Source: Locusta migratoria (taxonomy: Eukaryota; Arthropoda; Insecta; Orthoptera; Acrididae). Taken from it: a DNA stretch of 64,000 bases. The notes below the pieces were generated by a model, which was not told the origin of the DNA, searched no databases, and worked only from the letters and a program-made list of their open reading frames with translations. The position numbers and the translations under genes are program-made. Every line of letters begins with the position of its first letter. Positions within the stretch are counted from its first letter, which is position 1. Below are positions 6,594 through 18,247 of this stretch, piece after piece. The DNA lies in NCBI GenBank assembly GCA_026315105.1, contig JAOYRU010000101.1, positions 568,001-632,000 on the forward strand. Reading direction: 5' to 3'.

Positions 6594-6827
6594 CGTACGT
6601 CTTTTGTGTAATTCTCGACGAGTTTTTGCCGATTTAACTGCTTTTCCTTGTCCTCTTGGAGATGAACAGAAGTCCTTCGAACGTTTTCGAGAGAAATCGA
6701 CATGCTATGAAATTGTCCTGAGGACTAAAAAGAAACCAGAATAGACGCTGCTTGCCCATAAGACCGCGCTGTCATAGAAATAAGCAGCACGATGCTTGAA
6801 AACAGCATAAGGAGCTGATACTCACGA

Positions 6828-6901
6828 GGCCCGTTAGCTCAGTTGGTTAGAGCGTCGTGCTAATAACGCGAAGGTCGTGGGTTCGATCCCTCCACGGGCC
6901 A
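6828..6901 (+). tRNA. tRNA-Ile-AAT: tRNA-Ile(AAT)
   Basis: Unit 4 copy; as unit 2. Confidence 0.96.
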
Positions 6902-7151
6902 TTGTTATTTTTCTATTACGAAAGGAAACGTGCGTCTCGCAGCCATTTTAAGCTACCTGTCCTTAGATATAGGCCGACTTGAGAGCGTCAGCTCTCGCGT
7001 CAGTCGAGCAAAGTCGAGACAAGTCGAGACAGAGAGGCACCAGATGCTGGACCACACAGAGCGAGGAAGGAGAAATATATTGAATGAAAACCGACCGCCA
7101 ACTCTACGAGCGCACACAAGACGCACTCATCTGTAACAACAAAATGAAATT

Positions 7152-7223
7152 TGCGGTGGCCGGGAATCGAACCCGGATCAACTGCTTGGAAGGCAACTAT
7201 GCTGACCATTACACCACCACCGC
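7152..7223 (-). tRNA. tRNA-Gly-TCC: tRNA-Gly(TCC)
   Basis: Unit 4 copy; as unit 2. Confidence 0.97.
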
Positions 7224-7566
7224 ACAGCACGGCGCTCTTCCGCCGCCATGTGTAGGCTTTCTGCCTGCCTCCACTGGCCGAAAGACGTCGTTGCTGTAGG
7301 GGCACTGCGAGCTAAGCGAGACCAGCCACACGCATTCGGACAGCGCCTGCACGCACCTTTCGCCTCTTTCCCAAAGTGTCATCACCGACGTCGTATTTGT
7401 ACTCACAGCTTCGCGATGAAGGGTCATTAAAAAAAAAAAAAAAAAAAAAAGACGCAGTGCACGTCTCCGTTTCTGTGGCGCTTTTTTTCCCAAGAATCCA
7501 ATCAGTTGGGACAGGAATCAATTTTCGCAGACGTCTTTTAGGCAGGACTCAGATGCTGAAGATGCA

Positions 7567-7802
7567 GCATCGGTAGTTTAGTGGTAGAATGCGCCGGGCG
7601 CCGTGGCTCAGCGCGCCTGGTCAGAGGGCTGAACGCCCTCTGTAATAAAAAAGCTGAGCCAAGAACTCTTCGAACAAAAACGAACAAACATGATCAGCGT
7701 CCGCAAGGACAAGAACTACCAATAGAGGAAAAAAAAAAAAAAAAAAAAAAAAAATGCTCGCCTCCCACGCGGGCGGCCCGGGTTCGATTCCCGGCCGATG
7801 CA
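7567..7802 (+). pseudogene. tRNA-Gly(CCC) interrupted by SINE
   Basis: Insertion point and AATGC duplication as in unit 1; total insert 165 bp. T stem intact, unlike unit 1. Confidence 0.93.
7593..7752 (+). mobile_element. SINE insertion
   Basis: Same element and site as 52-219, with an extra G before the A tail and a shorter tail. Confidence 0.85.
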
Positions 7803-8172
7803 TATTTTTCGCCGTTTTCGTGATGATGCTGCACCGAAACGTACACGTTTGAGCTGCACAAACTACAATTCTGTCCGAGGGAAAACGCGGCGAGATGAGG
7901 CAGACATGCAGAACGCAAGAGATGTTACTTGGTCGCTGGCGAGTAAATAGACGCTGATACTGTCGGCCTTCCACCATGAGATGCTATGTCCACTTGCCCC
8001 TTGTGTGGCGTACTGTAACAACATGCAAGGGTGGTTTCCGTTGGAAAATCAGCGCTGTGCGTTAATTTACTGAGGCTCGAGAATGCATGTAGCGGCTGAC
8101 GGATTATTCACGTAGCACAAAGTTGCTAACTTGGGATACTTAGCGACTATCAGTAATACAAACACTTCAAGT

Positions 8173-8245
8173 GCCTGGGTAGCGCAGTAGGCAGCGCGTA
8201 AGTCTCATAATCTTAAGGTCGTGAGTTCGATCCTCACCCGGGGCA
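8173..8245 (+). tRNA. tRNA-Met-CAT: tRNA-Met(CAT), elongator
   Basis: Unit 5 copy; as unit 2. Confidence 0.95.
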
Positions 8246-8538
8246 TATTATTTAATGTAAAAGACCGCTGAACTCGCATCGTGCTTTTGATAGGGAACGA
8301 TGTTGATTGTTGCTAATTTTCCACGAGTTTCCGGATGCTTCATCTCCAAAGTGTATCGAACTCATAGCCTTCTAACATCCTCCTGGCCCTCCACATGTTG
8401 AAAAAAGCTACTTGCTTTCCTTTTAATAAGCTGCAATTTGCAGTCAACATACACAATGAGCCTCTCAAACAACGAATCACAAGTAGAGTGCACACGAATG
8501 TCCGTTGAAAGCACGCAAATATTACAAACGCATAAGAA

Positions 8539-8610
8539 TCCGGTGTGGTCTAGTGGCTAGGATACCTGGCTCTCACCTAGGAGGCCCGGGTTTGATTCCC
8601 GGTACCGGAA
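8539..8610 (+). tRNA. tRNA-Glu-CTC: tRNA-Glu(CTC)
   Basis: Unit 5 copy; as unit 2. Confidence 0.92.
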
Positions 8611-8844
8611 CGTACGTCTTTTGTGTAATTCTCGACGAGTTTTTGCCGATTTAACTGCTTTTCCTTGTCCTCTTGGAGATGAACAGAAGTCCTTCGAACG
8701 TTTTCGAGAGAAATCGACATGCTATGAAATTGTCCTGAGGACTAAAAAGAAACCAGAATAGACGCTGCTTGCCCATAAGACCGCGCTGTCATAGAAATAA
8801 GCAGCACGATGCTTGAAAACAGCATAAGGAGCTGATACTCACGA

Positions 8845-8918
8845 GGCCCGTTAGCTCAGTTGGTTAGAGCGTCGTGCTAATAACGCGAAGGTCGTGGGTT
8901 CGATCCCTCCACGGGCCA
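8845..8918 (+). tRNA. tRNA-Ile-AAT: tRNA-Ile(AAT)
   Basis: Unit 5 copy; as unit 2. Confidence 0.96.
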
Positions 8919-9158
8919 TTGTTATTTTTCTATTACGAAAGGAAACGTGCGTCTCGCAGCCATTTTAAGCTACCTGTCCTTAGATATAGGCCGACTTGAG
9001 AGCGTCAGCTCTCGCGTCAGTCGAGACAAGTCGAGACAGAGAGGCACCAGATGCTGGACCACACAGAGCGAGGAAGGAGAAATATATTGAATGAAAACCG
9101 ACCGCCAACTCTACGAGCGCACACAAGACGCACTCATCTGTAACAACAAAATGAAATT

Positions 9159-9230
9159 TGCGGTGGCCGGGAATCGAACCCGGATCAACTGCTTGGAAGG
9201 CAACTATGCTGACCATTACACCACCACCGC
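9159..9230 (-). tRNA. tRNA-Gly-TCC: tRNA-Gly(TCC)
   Basis: Unit 5 copy; as unit 2. Confidence 0.97.
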
Positions 9231-9577
9231 ACAGCACGGCGCTCTTCCGCCGCCATGTGTAGGCTTTCTGCCTGCCTCCACTGGCCGAAAGACGTCGTTG
9301 CTGTAGGGGCACTGCGAGCTAAGCGAGACCAGCCACACGCATTCGGACAGCGCCTGCACGCACCTTTCGCCTCTTTCCCAAAGTGTCATCACCGACGTCG
9401 TAGTTGTACTCACAGCTTCGCGATGAAGGGTCATTAAAAAAAAAAAAAAAAAAAAAAAAAAGACGCAGTGCACGTCTCCGTTTCTGTGGCGCTTTTTTTC
9501 CCAAGAATCCAATCAGTTGGGACAGGAATCAATTTTCGCAGACGTCTTTTAGGCAGGACTCAGATGCTGAAGATGCA

Positions 9578-9815
9578 GCATCGGTAGTTTAGTGGTAGGA
9601 TGCGCCGGGCGCCGTGGCTCAGCGCGCCTGGTCAGAGGGCTGAACGCCCTCTGTAATAAAAAAGCTGAGCCAAGAACTCTTCGAACAAAAACGAACAAAC
9701 ATGATCAGCGTCCGCAAGGACAAGAACTACCAATAGAGGAAAAAAAAAAAAAAAAAAAAAAAAAAAATGCTCGCCTCCCACGCGGGCGGCCCGGGTTCGA
9801 TTCCCGGCCGATGCA
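9578..9815 (+). pseudogene. tRNA-Gly(CCC) interrupted by SINE
   Basis: As unit 5, plus A-to-G at the first base of the left duplication (GATGC against AATGC), i.e. a change after insertion. Insert 167 bp. Confidence 0.93.
9604..9765 (+). mobile_element. SINE insertion
   Basis: Same element and site as in unit 5; A tail slightly longer. Confidence 0.85.
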
Positions 9816-10185
9816 TATTTTTCGCCGTTTTCGTGATGATGCTGCAACGAAACGTACACGTTTGAGCTGCACAAACTACAATTCTGTCCGAGGGAAAACG
9901 CGGCGAGATGAGGCAGACATGCAGAACGCAAGAGATGTTACTTGGTCGCTGGCGAGTAAATAGACGCTGATACTGTCGGCCTTCCACCATGAGATGCTAT
10001 GTCCACTTGCCCCTTGTGTGGCGTACTGTAACAACATGCAAGGGTGGTTTCCGTTGGAAAATCAGCGCTGTGCGTTAATTTACTGAGGCTCGAGAATGCA
10101 TGTAGCGGCTGACGGATTATTCACGTAGCACAAAGTTGCTAACTTGGGATACTTAGCGACTATCAGTAATACAAACACTTCAAGT

Positions 10186-10258
10186 GCCTGGGTAGCGCAG
10201 TAGGCAGCGCGTAAGTCTCATAATCTTAAGGTCGTGAGTTCGATCCTCACCCGGGGCA
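10186..10258 (+). tRNA. tRNA-Met-CAT: tRNA-Met(CAT), elongator
   Basis: Unit 6 copy; as unit 2. Confidence 0.95.
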
Positions 10259-10551
10259 TATTATTTAATGTAAAAGACCGCTGAACTCGCATCGTGCTTT
10301 TGATAGGGAACGATGTTGATTGTTGCTAATTTTCCACGAGTTTCCGGATGCTTCATCTCCAAAGTGTATCGAACTCATAGCCTTCTAACATCCTCCTGGC
10401 CCTCCACATGTTGAAAAAAGCTACTTGCTTTCCTTTTAATAAGCTGCAATTTGCAGTCAACATACACAATGAGCCTCTCAAACAACGAATCACAAGTAGA
10501 GTGCACACGAATGTCCGTTGAAAGCACGCAAATATTACAAACGCATAAGAA

Positions 10552-10623
10552 TCCGGTGTGGTCTAGTGGCTAGGATACCTGGCTCTCACCTAGGAGGCCC
10601 GGGTTTGATTCCCGGTACCGGAA
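10552..10623 (+). tRNA. tRNA-Glu-CTC: tRNA-Glu(CTC)
   Basis: Unit 6 copy; as unit 2. Confidence 0.92.
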
Positions 10624-10857
10624 CGTACGTCTTTTGTGTAATTCTCGACGAGTTTTTGCCGATTTAACTGCTTTTCCTTGTCCTCTTGGAGATGAACAGA
10701 AGTCCTTCGAACGTTTTCGAGAGAAATCGACATGCTATGAAATTGTCCTGAGGACTAAAAAGAAACCAGAATAGACGCTGCTTGCCCATAAGACCGCGCT
10801 GTCATAGAAATAAGCAGCACGATGCTTGAAAACAGCATAAGGAGCTGATACTCACGA

Positions 10858-10931
10858 GGCCCGTTAGCTCAGTTGGTTAGAGCGTCGTGCTAATAACGCG
10901 AAGGTCGTGGGTTCGATCCCTCCACGGGCCA
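10858..10931 (+). tRNA. tRNA-Ile-AAT: tRNA-Ile(AAT)
   Basis: Unit 6 copy; as unit 2. Confidence 0.96.
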
Positions 10932-11171
10932 TTGTTATTTTTCTATTACGAAAGGAAACGTGCGTCTCGCAGCCATTTTAAGCTACCTGTCCTTAGATAT
11001 AGGCCGACTTGAGAGCGTCAGCTCTCGCGTCAGTCGAGACAAGTCGAGACAGAGAGGCACCAGATGCTGGACCACACAGAGCGAGGAAGGAGAAATATAT
11101 TGAATGAAAACCGACCGCCAACTCTACGAGCGCACACAAGACGCACTCATCTGTAACAACAAAATGAAATT

Positions 11172-11243
11172 TGCGGTGGCCGGGAATCGAACCCGGATCA
11201 ACTGCTTGGAAGGCAACTATGCTGACCATTACACCACCACCGC
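11172..11243 (-). tRNA. tRNA-Gly-TCC: tRNA-Gly(TCC)
   Basis: Unit 6 copy; as unit 2. Confidence 0.97.
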
Positions 11244-11589
11244 ACAGCACGGCGCTCTTCCGCCGCCATGTGTAGGCTTTCTGCCTGCCTCCACTGGCCG
11301 AAAGACGTCGTTGCTGTAGGGGCACTGCGAGCTAAGCGAGACCAGCCACACGCATTCGGACAGCGCCTGCACGCACCTTTCGCCCCTTTCCCAAAGTGTC
11401 ATCACCGACGTCGTATTTGTACTCACAGCTTCGCGATGAAGGGTCATTAAAAAAAAAAAAAAAAAAAAAAAAAGACGCAGTGCACGTCTCCGTTTCTGTG
11501 GCGCTTTTTTTCCCAAGAATCCAATCAGTTGGGACAGGAATCAATTTTCGCAGACGTCTTTTAGGCAGGACTCAGATGCTGAAGATGCA

Positions 11590-11750
11590 GCATCGGTAGT
11601 TTAGTGGTAGAATGCGCCGGGCGCCGTGGCTCAGCGCGCCTGGTCAGAGGGCTGAACGCCCTCTGTAATAAAAAAGCTGAGCCAAGAACTCTTCGAACAA
11701 AAACGAACAAACATGATCAGCGTCCGCAAGGACAAGAACTACCAATAGAG

Positions 11751-11787
<37 letters not shown>

Positions 11788-11833
11788 CTCGCCTCCCACG
11801 CGGGCGGCCCGGGTTCGATTCCCGGCCGATGCA
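11590..11833 (+). pseudogene. tRNA-Gly(CCC) interrupted by SINE
   Basis: Insert 173 bp at the usual site; A tail type as unit 1 (no extra G) but with the normal T stem. Confidence 0.93.
11616..11783 (+). mobile_element. SINE insertion
   Basis: Same element and site; long tail form shared with units 1 and 9. Confidence 0.85.
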
Positions 11834-12203
11834 TATTTTTCGCCGTTTTCGTGATGATGCTGCACCGAAACGTACACGTTTGAGCTGCACAAACTACAAT
11901 TCTGTCCGAGGGAAAACGCGGCGAGATGAGGCAGACATGCAGAACGCAAGAGATGTTACTTGGTCGCTGGCGAGTAAATAGACGCTGATACTGTCGGCCT
12001 TCCACCATGAGATGCTATGTCCACTTGCCCCTTGTGTGGCGTACTGTAACAACATGCAAGGGTGGTTTCCGTTGGAAAATCAGCGCTGTGCGTTAATTTA
12101 CTGAGGCTCGAGAATGCATGTAGCGGCTGACGGATTATTCACGTAGCACAAAGTTGCTAACTTGGGATACTTAGCGACTATCAGTAATACAAACACTTCA
12201 AGT

Positions 12204-12276
12204 GCCTGGGTAGCGCAGTAGGCAGCGCGTAAGTCTCATAATCTTAAGGTCGTGAGTTCGATCCTCACCCGGGGCA
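12204..12276 (+). tRNA. tRNA-Met-CAT: tRNA-Met(CAT), elongator
   Basis: Unit 7 copy; as unit 2. Confidence 0.95.
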
Positions 12277-12569
12277 TATTATTTAATGTAAAAGACCGCT
12301 GAACTCGCATCGTGCTTTTGATAGGGAACGATGTTGATTGTTGCTAATTTTCCACGAGTTTCCGGATGCTTCATCTCCAAAGTGTATCGAACTCATAGCC
12401 TTCTAACATCCTCCTGGCCCTCCACATGTTGAAAAAAGCTACTTGCTTTCCTTTTAATAAGCTGCAATTTGCAGTCAACATACACAATGAGCCTCTCAAA
12501 CAACGAATCACAAGTAGAGTGCACACGAATGTCCGTTGAAAGCACGCAAATATTACAAACGCATAAGAA

Positions 12570-12641
12570 TCCGGTGTGGTCTAGTGGCTAGGATACCTGG
12601 CTCTCACCTAGGAGGCCCGGGTTTGATTCCCGGTACCGGAA
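12570..12641 (+). tRNA. tRNA-Glu-CTC: tRNA-Glu(CTC)
   Basis: Unit 7 copy; as unit 2. Confidence 0.92.
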
Positions 12642-12875
12642 CGTACGTCTTTTGTGTAATTCTCGACGAGTTTTTGCCGATTTAACTGCTTTTCCTTGTC
12701 CTCTTGGAGATGAACAGAAGTCCTTCGAACGTTTTCGAGAGAAATCGACATGCTATGAAATTGTCCTGAGGACTAAAAAGAAACCAGAATAGACGCTGCT
12801 TGCCCATAAGACCGCGCTGTCATAGAAATAAGCAGCACGATGCTTGAAAACAGCATAAGGAGCTGATACTCACGA

Positions 12876-12949
12876 GGCCCGTTAGCTCAGTTGGTTAGAG
12901 CGTCGTGCTAATAACGCGAAGGTCGTGGGTTCGATCCCTCCACGGGCCA
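12876..12949 (+). tRNA. tRNA-Ile-AAT: tRNA-Ile(AAT)
   Basis: Unit 7 copy; as unit 2. Confidence 0.96.
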
Positions 12950-13189
12950 TTGTTATTTTTCTATTACGAAAGGAAACGTGCGTCTCGCAGCCATTTTAAG
13001 CTACCTGTCCTTAGATATAGGCCGACTTGAGAGCGTCAGCTCTCGCGTCAGTCGAGACAAGTCGAGACAGAGAGGCACCAGATGCTGGACCACACAGAGC
13101 GAGGAAGGAGAAATATATTGAATGAAAACCGACCGCCAACTCTACGAGCGCACACAAGACGCACTCATCTGTAACAACAAAATGAAATT

Positions 13190-13261
13190 TGCGGTGGCCG
13201 GGAATCGAACCCGGATCAACTGCTTGGAAGGCAACTATGCTGACCATTACACCACCACCGC
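13190..13261 (-). tRNA. tRNA-Gly-TCC: tRNA-Gly(TCC)
   Basis: Unit 7 copy; as unit 2. Confidence 0.97.
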
Positions 13262-13607
13262 ACAGCACGGCGCTCTTCCGCCGCCATGTGTAGGCTTTCT
13301 GCCTGCCTCCACTGGCCGAAAGACGTCGTTGCTGTAGGGGCACTGCGAGCTAAGCGAGACCAGCCACACGCATTCGGACAGCGCCTGCACGCACCTTTCG
13401 CCTCTTTCCCAAAGTGTCATCACCGACGTCGTAGTTGTACTCACAGCTTCGCGATGAAGGGTCATTAAAAAAAAAAAAAAAAAAAAAAAAAGACGCAGTG
13501 CACGTCTCCGTTTCTGTGGCGCTTTTTTTCCCAAGAATCCAATCAGTTGGGACAGGAATCAATTTTCGCAGACGTCTTTTAGGCAGGACTCAGATGCTGA
13601 AGATGCA

Positions 13608-13845
13608 GCATCGGTAGTTTAGTGGTAGGATGCGCCGGGCGCCGTGGCTCAGCGCGCCTGGTCAGAGGGCTGAACGCCCTCTGTAATAAAAAAGCTGAGC
13701 CAAGAACTCTTCGAACAAAAACGAACAAACATGATCAGCGTCCGCAAGGACAAGAACTACCAATAGAGGAAAAAAAAAAAAAAAAAAAAAAAAAAAATGC
13801 TCGCCTCCCACGCGGGCGGCCCGGGTTCGATTCCCGGCCGATGCA
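13608..13845 (+). pseudogene. tRNA-Gly(CCC) interrupted by SINE
   Basis: As unit 6, including GATGC in the left duplication. Confidence 0.93.
13634..13795 (+). mobile_element. SINE insertion
   Basis: Same as the unit 6 copy. Confidence 0.85.
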
Positions 13846-14215
13846 TATTTTTCGCCGTTTTCGTGATGATGCTGCAACGAAACGTACACGTTTGAGCTGC
13901 ACAAACTACAATTCTGTCCGAGGGAAAACGCGGCGAGATGAGGCAGACATGCAGAACGCAAGAGATGTTACTTGGTCGCTGGCGAGTAAATAGACGCTGA
14001 TACTGTCGGCCTTCCACCATGAGATGCTATGTCCACTTGCCCCTTGTGTGGCGTACTGTAACAACATGCAAGGGTGGTTTCCGTTGGAAAATCAGCGCTG
14101 TGCGTTAATTTACTGAGGCTCGAGAATGCATGTAGCGGCTGACGGATTATTCACGTAGCACAAAGTTGCTAACTTGGGATACTTAGCGACTATCAGTAAT
14201 ACAAACACTTCAAGT

Positions 14216-14288
14216 GCCTGGGTAGCGCAGTAGGCAGCGCGTAAGTCTCATAATCTTAAGGTCGTGAGTTCGATCCTCACCCGGGGCA
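14216..14288 (+). tRNA. tRNA-Met-CAT: tRNA-Met(CAT), elongator
   Basis: Unit 8 copy; as unit 2. Confidence 0.95.
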
Positions 14289-14581
14289 TATTATTTAATG
14301 TAAAAGACCGCTGAACTCGCATCGTGCTTTTGATAGGGAACGATGTTGATTGTTGCTAATTTTCCACGAGTTTCCGGATGCTTCATCTCCAAAGTGTATC
14401 GAACTCATAGCCTTCTAACATCCTCCTGGCCCTCCACATGTTGAAAAAAGCTACTTGCTTTCCTTTTAATAAGCTGCAATTTGCAGTCAACATACACAAT
14501 GAGCCTCTCAAACAACGAATCACAAGTAGAGTGCACACGAATGTCCGTTGAAAGCACGCAAATATTACAAACGCATAAGAA

Positions 14582-14653
14582 TCCGGTGTGGTCTAGTGGC
14601 TAGGATACCTGGCTCTCACCTAGGAGGCCCGGGTTTGATTCCCGGTACCGGAA
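14582..14653 (+). tRNA. tRNA-Glu-CTC: tRNA-Glu(CTC)
   Basis: Unit 8 copy; as unit 2. Confidence 0.92.
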
Positions 14654-14887
14654 CGTACGTCTTTTGTGTAATTCTCGACGAGTTTTTGCCGATTTAACTG
14701 CTTTTCCTTGTCCTCTTGGAGATGAACAGAAGTCCTTCGAACGTTTTCGAGAGAAATCGACATGCTATGAAATTGTCCTGAGGACTAAAAAGAAACCAGA
14801 ATAGACGCTGCTTGCCCATAAGACCGCGCTGTCATAGAAATAAGCAGCACGATGCTTGAAAACAGCATAAGGAGCTGATACTCACGA

Positions 14888-14961
14888 GGCCCGTTAGCTC
14901 AGTTGGTTAGAGCGTCGTGCTAATAACGCGAAGGTCGTGGGTTCGATCCCTCCACGGGCCA
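14888..14961 (+). tRNA. tRNA-Ile-AAT: tRNA-Ile(AAT)
   Basis: Unit 8 copy; as unit 2. Confidence 0.96.
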
Positions 14962-15201
14962 TTGTTATTTTTCTATTACGAAAGGAAACGTGCGTCTCGC
15001 AGCCATTTTAAGCTACCTGTCCTTAGATATAGGCCGACTTGAGAGCGTCAGCTCTCGCGTCAGTCGAGACAAGTCGAGACAGAGAGGCACCAGATGCTGG
15101 ACCACACAGAGCGAGGAAGGAGAAATATATTGAATGAAAACCGACCGCCAACTCTACGAGCGCACACAAGACGCACTCATCTGTAACAACAAAATGAAAT
15201 T

Positions 15202-15273
15202 TGCGGTGGCCGGGAATCGAACCCGGATCAACTGCTTGGAAGGCAACTATGCTGACCATTACACCACCACCGC
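15202..15273 (-). tRNA. tRNA-Gly-TCC: tRNA-Gly(TCC)
   Basis: Unit 8 copy; as unit 2. Confidence 0.97.
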
Positions 15274-15619
15274 ACAGCACGGCGCTCTTCCGCCGCCATG
15301 TGTAGGCTTTCTGCCTGCCTCCACTGGCCGAAAGACGTCGTTGCTGTAGGGGCACTGCGAGCTAAGCGAGACCAGCCACACGCATTCGGACAGCGCCTGC
15401 ACGCACCTTTCGCCCCTTTCCCAAAGTGTCATCACCGACGTCGTATTTGTACTCACAGCTTCGCGATGAAGGGTCATTAAAAAAAAAAAAAAAAAAAAAA
15501 AAAGACGCAGTGCACGTCTCCGTTTCTGTGGCGCTTTTTTTCCCAAGAATCCAATCAGTTGGGACAGGAATCAATTTTCGCAGACGTCTTTTAGGCAGGA
15601 CTCAGATGCTGAAGATGCA

Positions 15620-15780
15620 GCATCGGTAGTTTAGTGGTAGAATGCGCCGGGCGCCGTGGCTCAGCGCGCCTGGTCAGAGGGCTGAACGCCCTCTGTAATA
15701 AAAAAGCTGAGCCAAGAACTCTTCGAACAAAAACGAACAAACATGATCAGCGTCCGCAAGGACAAGAACTACCAATAGAG

Positions 15781-15817
<37 letters not shown>

Positions 15818-15863
15818 CTCGCCTCCCACGCGGGCGGCCCGGGTTCGATTCCCGGCCGATGCA
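15620..15863 (+). pseudogene. tRNA-Gly(CCC) interrupted by SINE
   Basis: As unit 7. Confidence 0.93.
15646..15813 (+). mobile_element. SINE insertion
   Basis: Same as the unit 7 copy. Confidence 0.85.
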
Positions 15864-16233
15864 TATTTTTCGCCGTTTTCGTGATGATGCTGCACCGAAA
15901 CGTACACGTTTGAGCTGCACAAACTACAATTCTGTCCGAGGGAAAACGCGGCGAGATGAGGCAGACATGCAGAACGCAAGAGATGTTACTTGGTCGCTGG
16001 CGAGTAAATAGACGCTGATACTGTCGGCCTTCCACCATGAGATGCTATGTCCACTTGCCCCTTGTGTGGCGTACTGTAACAACATGCAAGGGTGGTTTCC
16101 GTTGGAAAATCAGCGCTGTGCGTTAATTTACTGAGGCTCGAGAATGCATGTAGCGGCTGACGGATTATTCACGTAGCACAAAGTTGCTAACTTGGGATAC
16201 TTAGCGACTATCAGTAATACAAACACTTCAAGT

Positions 16234-16306
16234 GCCTGGGTAGCGCAGTAGGCAGCGCGTAAGTCTCATAATCTTAAGGTCGTGAGTTCGATCCTCACCC
16301 GGGGCA
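16234..16306 (+). tRNA. tRNA-Met-CAT: tRNA-Met(CAT), elongator
   Basis: Unit 9 copy; as unit 2. Confidence 0.95.
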
Positions 16307-16599
16307 TATTATTTAATGTAAAAGACCGCTGAACTCGCATCGTGCTTTTGATAGGGAACGATGTTGATTGTTGCTAATTTTCCACGAGTTTCCGGATGCT
16401 TCATCTCCAAAGTGTATCGAACTCATAGCCTTCTAACATCCTCCTGGCCCTCCACATGTTGAAAAAAGCTACTTGCTTTCCTTTTAATAAGCTGCAATTT
16501 GCAGTCAACATACACAATGAGCCTCTCAAACAACGAATCACAAGTAGAGTGCACACGAATGTCCGTTGAAAGCACGCAAATATTACAAACGCATAAGAA

Positions 16600-16671
16600 T
16601 CCGGTGTGGTCTAGTGGCTAGGATACCTGGCTCTCACCTAGGAGGCCCGGGTTTGATTCCCGGTACCGGAA
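16600..16671 (+). tRNA. tRNA-Glu-CTC: tRNA-Glu(CTC)
   Basis: Unit 9 copy; as unit 2. Confidence 0.92.
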
Positions 16672-16905
16672 CGTACGTCTTTTGTGTAATTCTCGACGAG
16701 TTTTTGCCGATTTAACTGCTTTTCCTTGTCCTCTTGGAGATGAACAGAAGTCCTTCGAACGTTTTCGAGAGAAATCGACATGCTATGAAATTGTCCTGAG
16801 GACTAAAAAGAAACCAGAATAGACGCTGCTTGCCCATAAGACCGCGCTGTCATAGAAATAAGCAGCACGATGCTTGAAAACAGCATAAGGAGCTGATACT
16901 CACGA

Positions 16906-16979
16906 GGCCCGTTAGCTCAGTTGGTTAGAGCGTCGTGCTAATAACGCGAAGGTCGTGGGTTCGATCCCTCCACGGGCCA
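16906..16979 (+). tRNA. tRNA-Ile-AAT: tRNA-Ile(AAT)
   Basis: Unit 9 copy; as unit 2. Confidence 0.96.
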
Positions 16980-17219
16980 TTGTTATTTTTCTATTACGAA
17001 AGGAAACGTGCGTCTCGCAGCCATTTTAAGCTACCTGTCCTTAGATATAGGCCGACTTGAGAGCGTCAGCTCTCGCGTCAGTCGAGACAAGTCGAGACAG
17101 AGAGGCACCAGATGCTGGACCACACAGAGCGAGGAAGGAGAAATATATTGAATGAAAACCGACCGCCAACTCTACGAGCGCACACAAGACGCACTCATCT
17201 GTAACAACAAAATGAAATT

Positions 17220-17291
17220 TGCGGTGGCCGGGAATCGAACCCGGATCAACTGCTTGGAAGGCAACTATGCTGACCATTACACCACCACCGC
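17220..17291 (-). tRNA. tRNA-Gly-TCC: tRNA-Gly(TCC)
   Basis: Unit 9 copy; as unit 2. Confidence 0.97.
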
Positions 17292-17494
17292 ACAGCACGG
17301 CGCTCTTCCGCCGCCATGTGTAGGCTTTCTGCCTGCCTCCACTGGCCGAAAGACGTCGTTGCTGTAGGGGCACTGCGAGCTAAGCGAGACCAGCCACACG
17401 CATTCGGACAGCGCCTGCACGCACCTTTCGCCTCTTTCCCAAAGTGTCATCACCGACGTCGTAGTTGTACTCACAGCTTCGCGATGAAGGGTCA

Positions 17495-17525
<31 letters not shown>

Positions 17526-17639
17526 CGCAGTGCACGTCTCCGTTTCTGTGGCGCTTTTTTTCCCAAGAATCCAATCAGTTGGGACAGGAATCAATTTTCG
17601 CAGACGTCTTTTAGGCAGGACTCAGATGCTGAAGATGCA

Positions 17640-17877
17640 GCATCGGTAGTTTAGTGGTAGAATGCGCCGGGCGCCGTGGCTCAGCGCGCCTGGTCAGAGG
17701 GCTGAACGCCCTCTGTAATAAAAAAGCTGAGCCAAGAACTCTTCGAACAAAAACGAACAAACATGATCAGCGTCCGCAAGGACAAGAACTACCAATAGAG
17801 GAAAAAAAAAAAAAAAAAAAAAAAAAAAATGCTCGCCTCCCACGCGGGCGGCCCGGGTTCGATTCCCGGCCGATGCA
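17640..17877 (+). pseudogene. tRNA-Gly(CCC) interrupted by SINE
   Basis: Insert 167 bp; both duplications read AATGC. Confidence 0.93.
17666..17827 (+). mobile_element. SINE insertion
   Basis: Same element and site, extra-G tail type. Confidence 0.85.
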
Positions 17878-18247
17878 TATTTTTCGCCGTTTTCGTGATG
17901 ATGCTGCACCGAAACGTACACGTTTGAGCTGCACAAACTACAATTCTGTCCGAGGGAAAACGCGGCGAGATGAGGCAGACATGCAGAACGCAAGAGATGT
18001 TACTTGGTCGCTGGCGAGTAAATAGACGCTGATACTGTCGGCCTTCCACCATGAGATGCTATGTCCACTTGCCCCTTGTGTGGCGTACTGTAACAACATG
18101 CAAGGGTGGTTTCCGTTGGAAAATCAGCGCTGTGCGTTAATTTACTGAGGCTCGAGAATGCATGTAGCGGCTGACGGATTATTCACGTAGCACAAAGTTG
18201 CTAACTTGGGATACTTAGCGACTATCAGTAATACAAACACTTCAAGT

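Larger units (their letters stand above)
5715..7566 (+). repeat. Cassette unit 4
   Basis: Length 1,852 bp; poly(A) 7429-7450 (22 nt); three 10-bp motifs from 7003; CGTATTTG for CGTAGTTG upstream of the poly(A), as in units 6 and 8. Confidence 0.96.
7567..9577 (+). repeat. Cassette unit 5 (SINE-bearing)
   Basis: Length 2,011 bp; poly(A) 9436-9461 (26 nt); two 10-bp motifs. First of six consecutive SINE units. Confidence 0.95.
9578..11589 (+). repeat. Cassette unit 6 (SINE-bearing)
   Basis: Length 2,012 bp; poly(A) 11449-11473 (25 nt); two 10-bp motifs. Shares with unit 8 four private changes: GTAGGATGC in the Gly remnant, CTGCAACG in the following spacer, CGCCCCTTT and CGTATTTG before the poly(A) (the last also in unit 4). 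Confidence 0.95.
11590..13607 (+). repeat. Cassette unit 7 (SINE-bearing)
   Basis: Length 2,018 bp; poly(A) 13467-13491 (25 nt); two 10-bp motifs. Matches unit 9. Confidence 0.95.
13608..15619 (+). repeat. Cassette unit 8 (SINE-bearing)
   Basis: Length 2,012 bp, the same as unit 6, with the same private changes and the same poly(A) length (15479-15503, 25 nt). Confidence 0.95.
15620..17639 (+). repeat. Cassette unit 9 (SINE-bearing)
   Basis: Length 2,020 bp; differs from unit 7 in length only by two extra A in the poly(A) (17497-17523, 27 nt). Confidence 0.95.
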
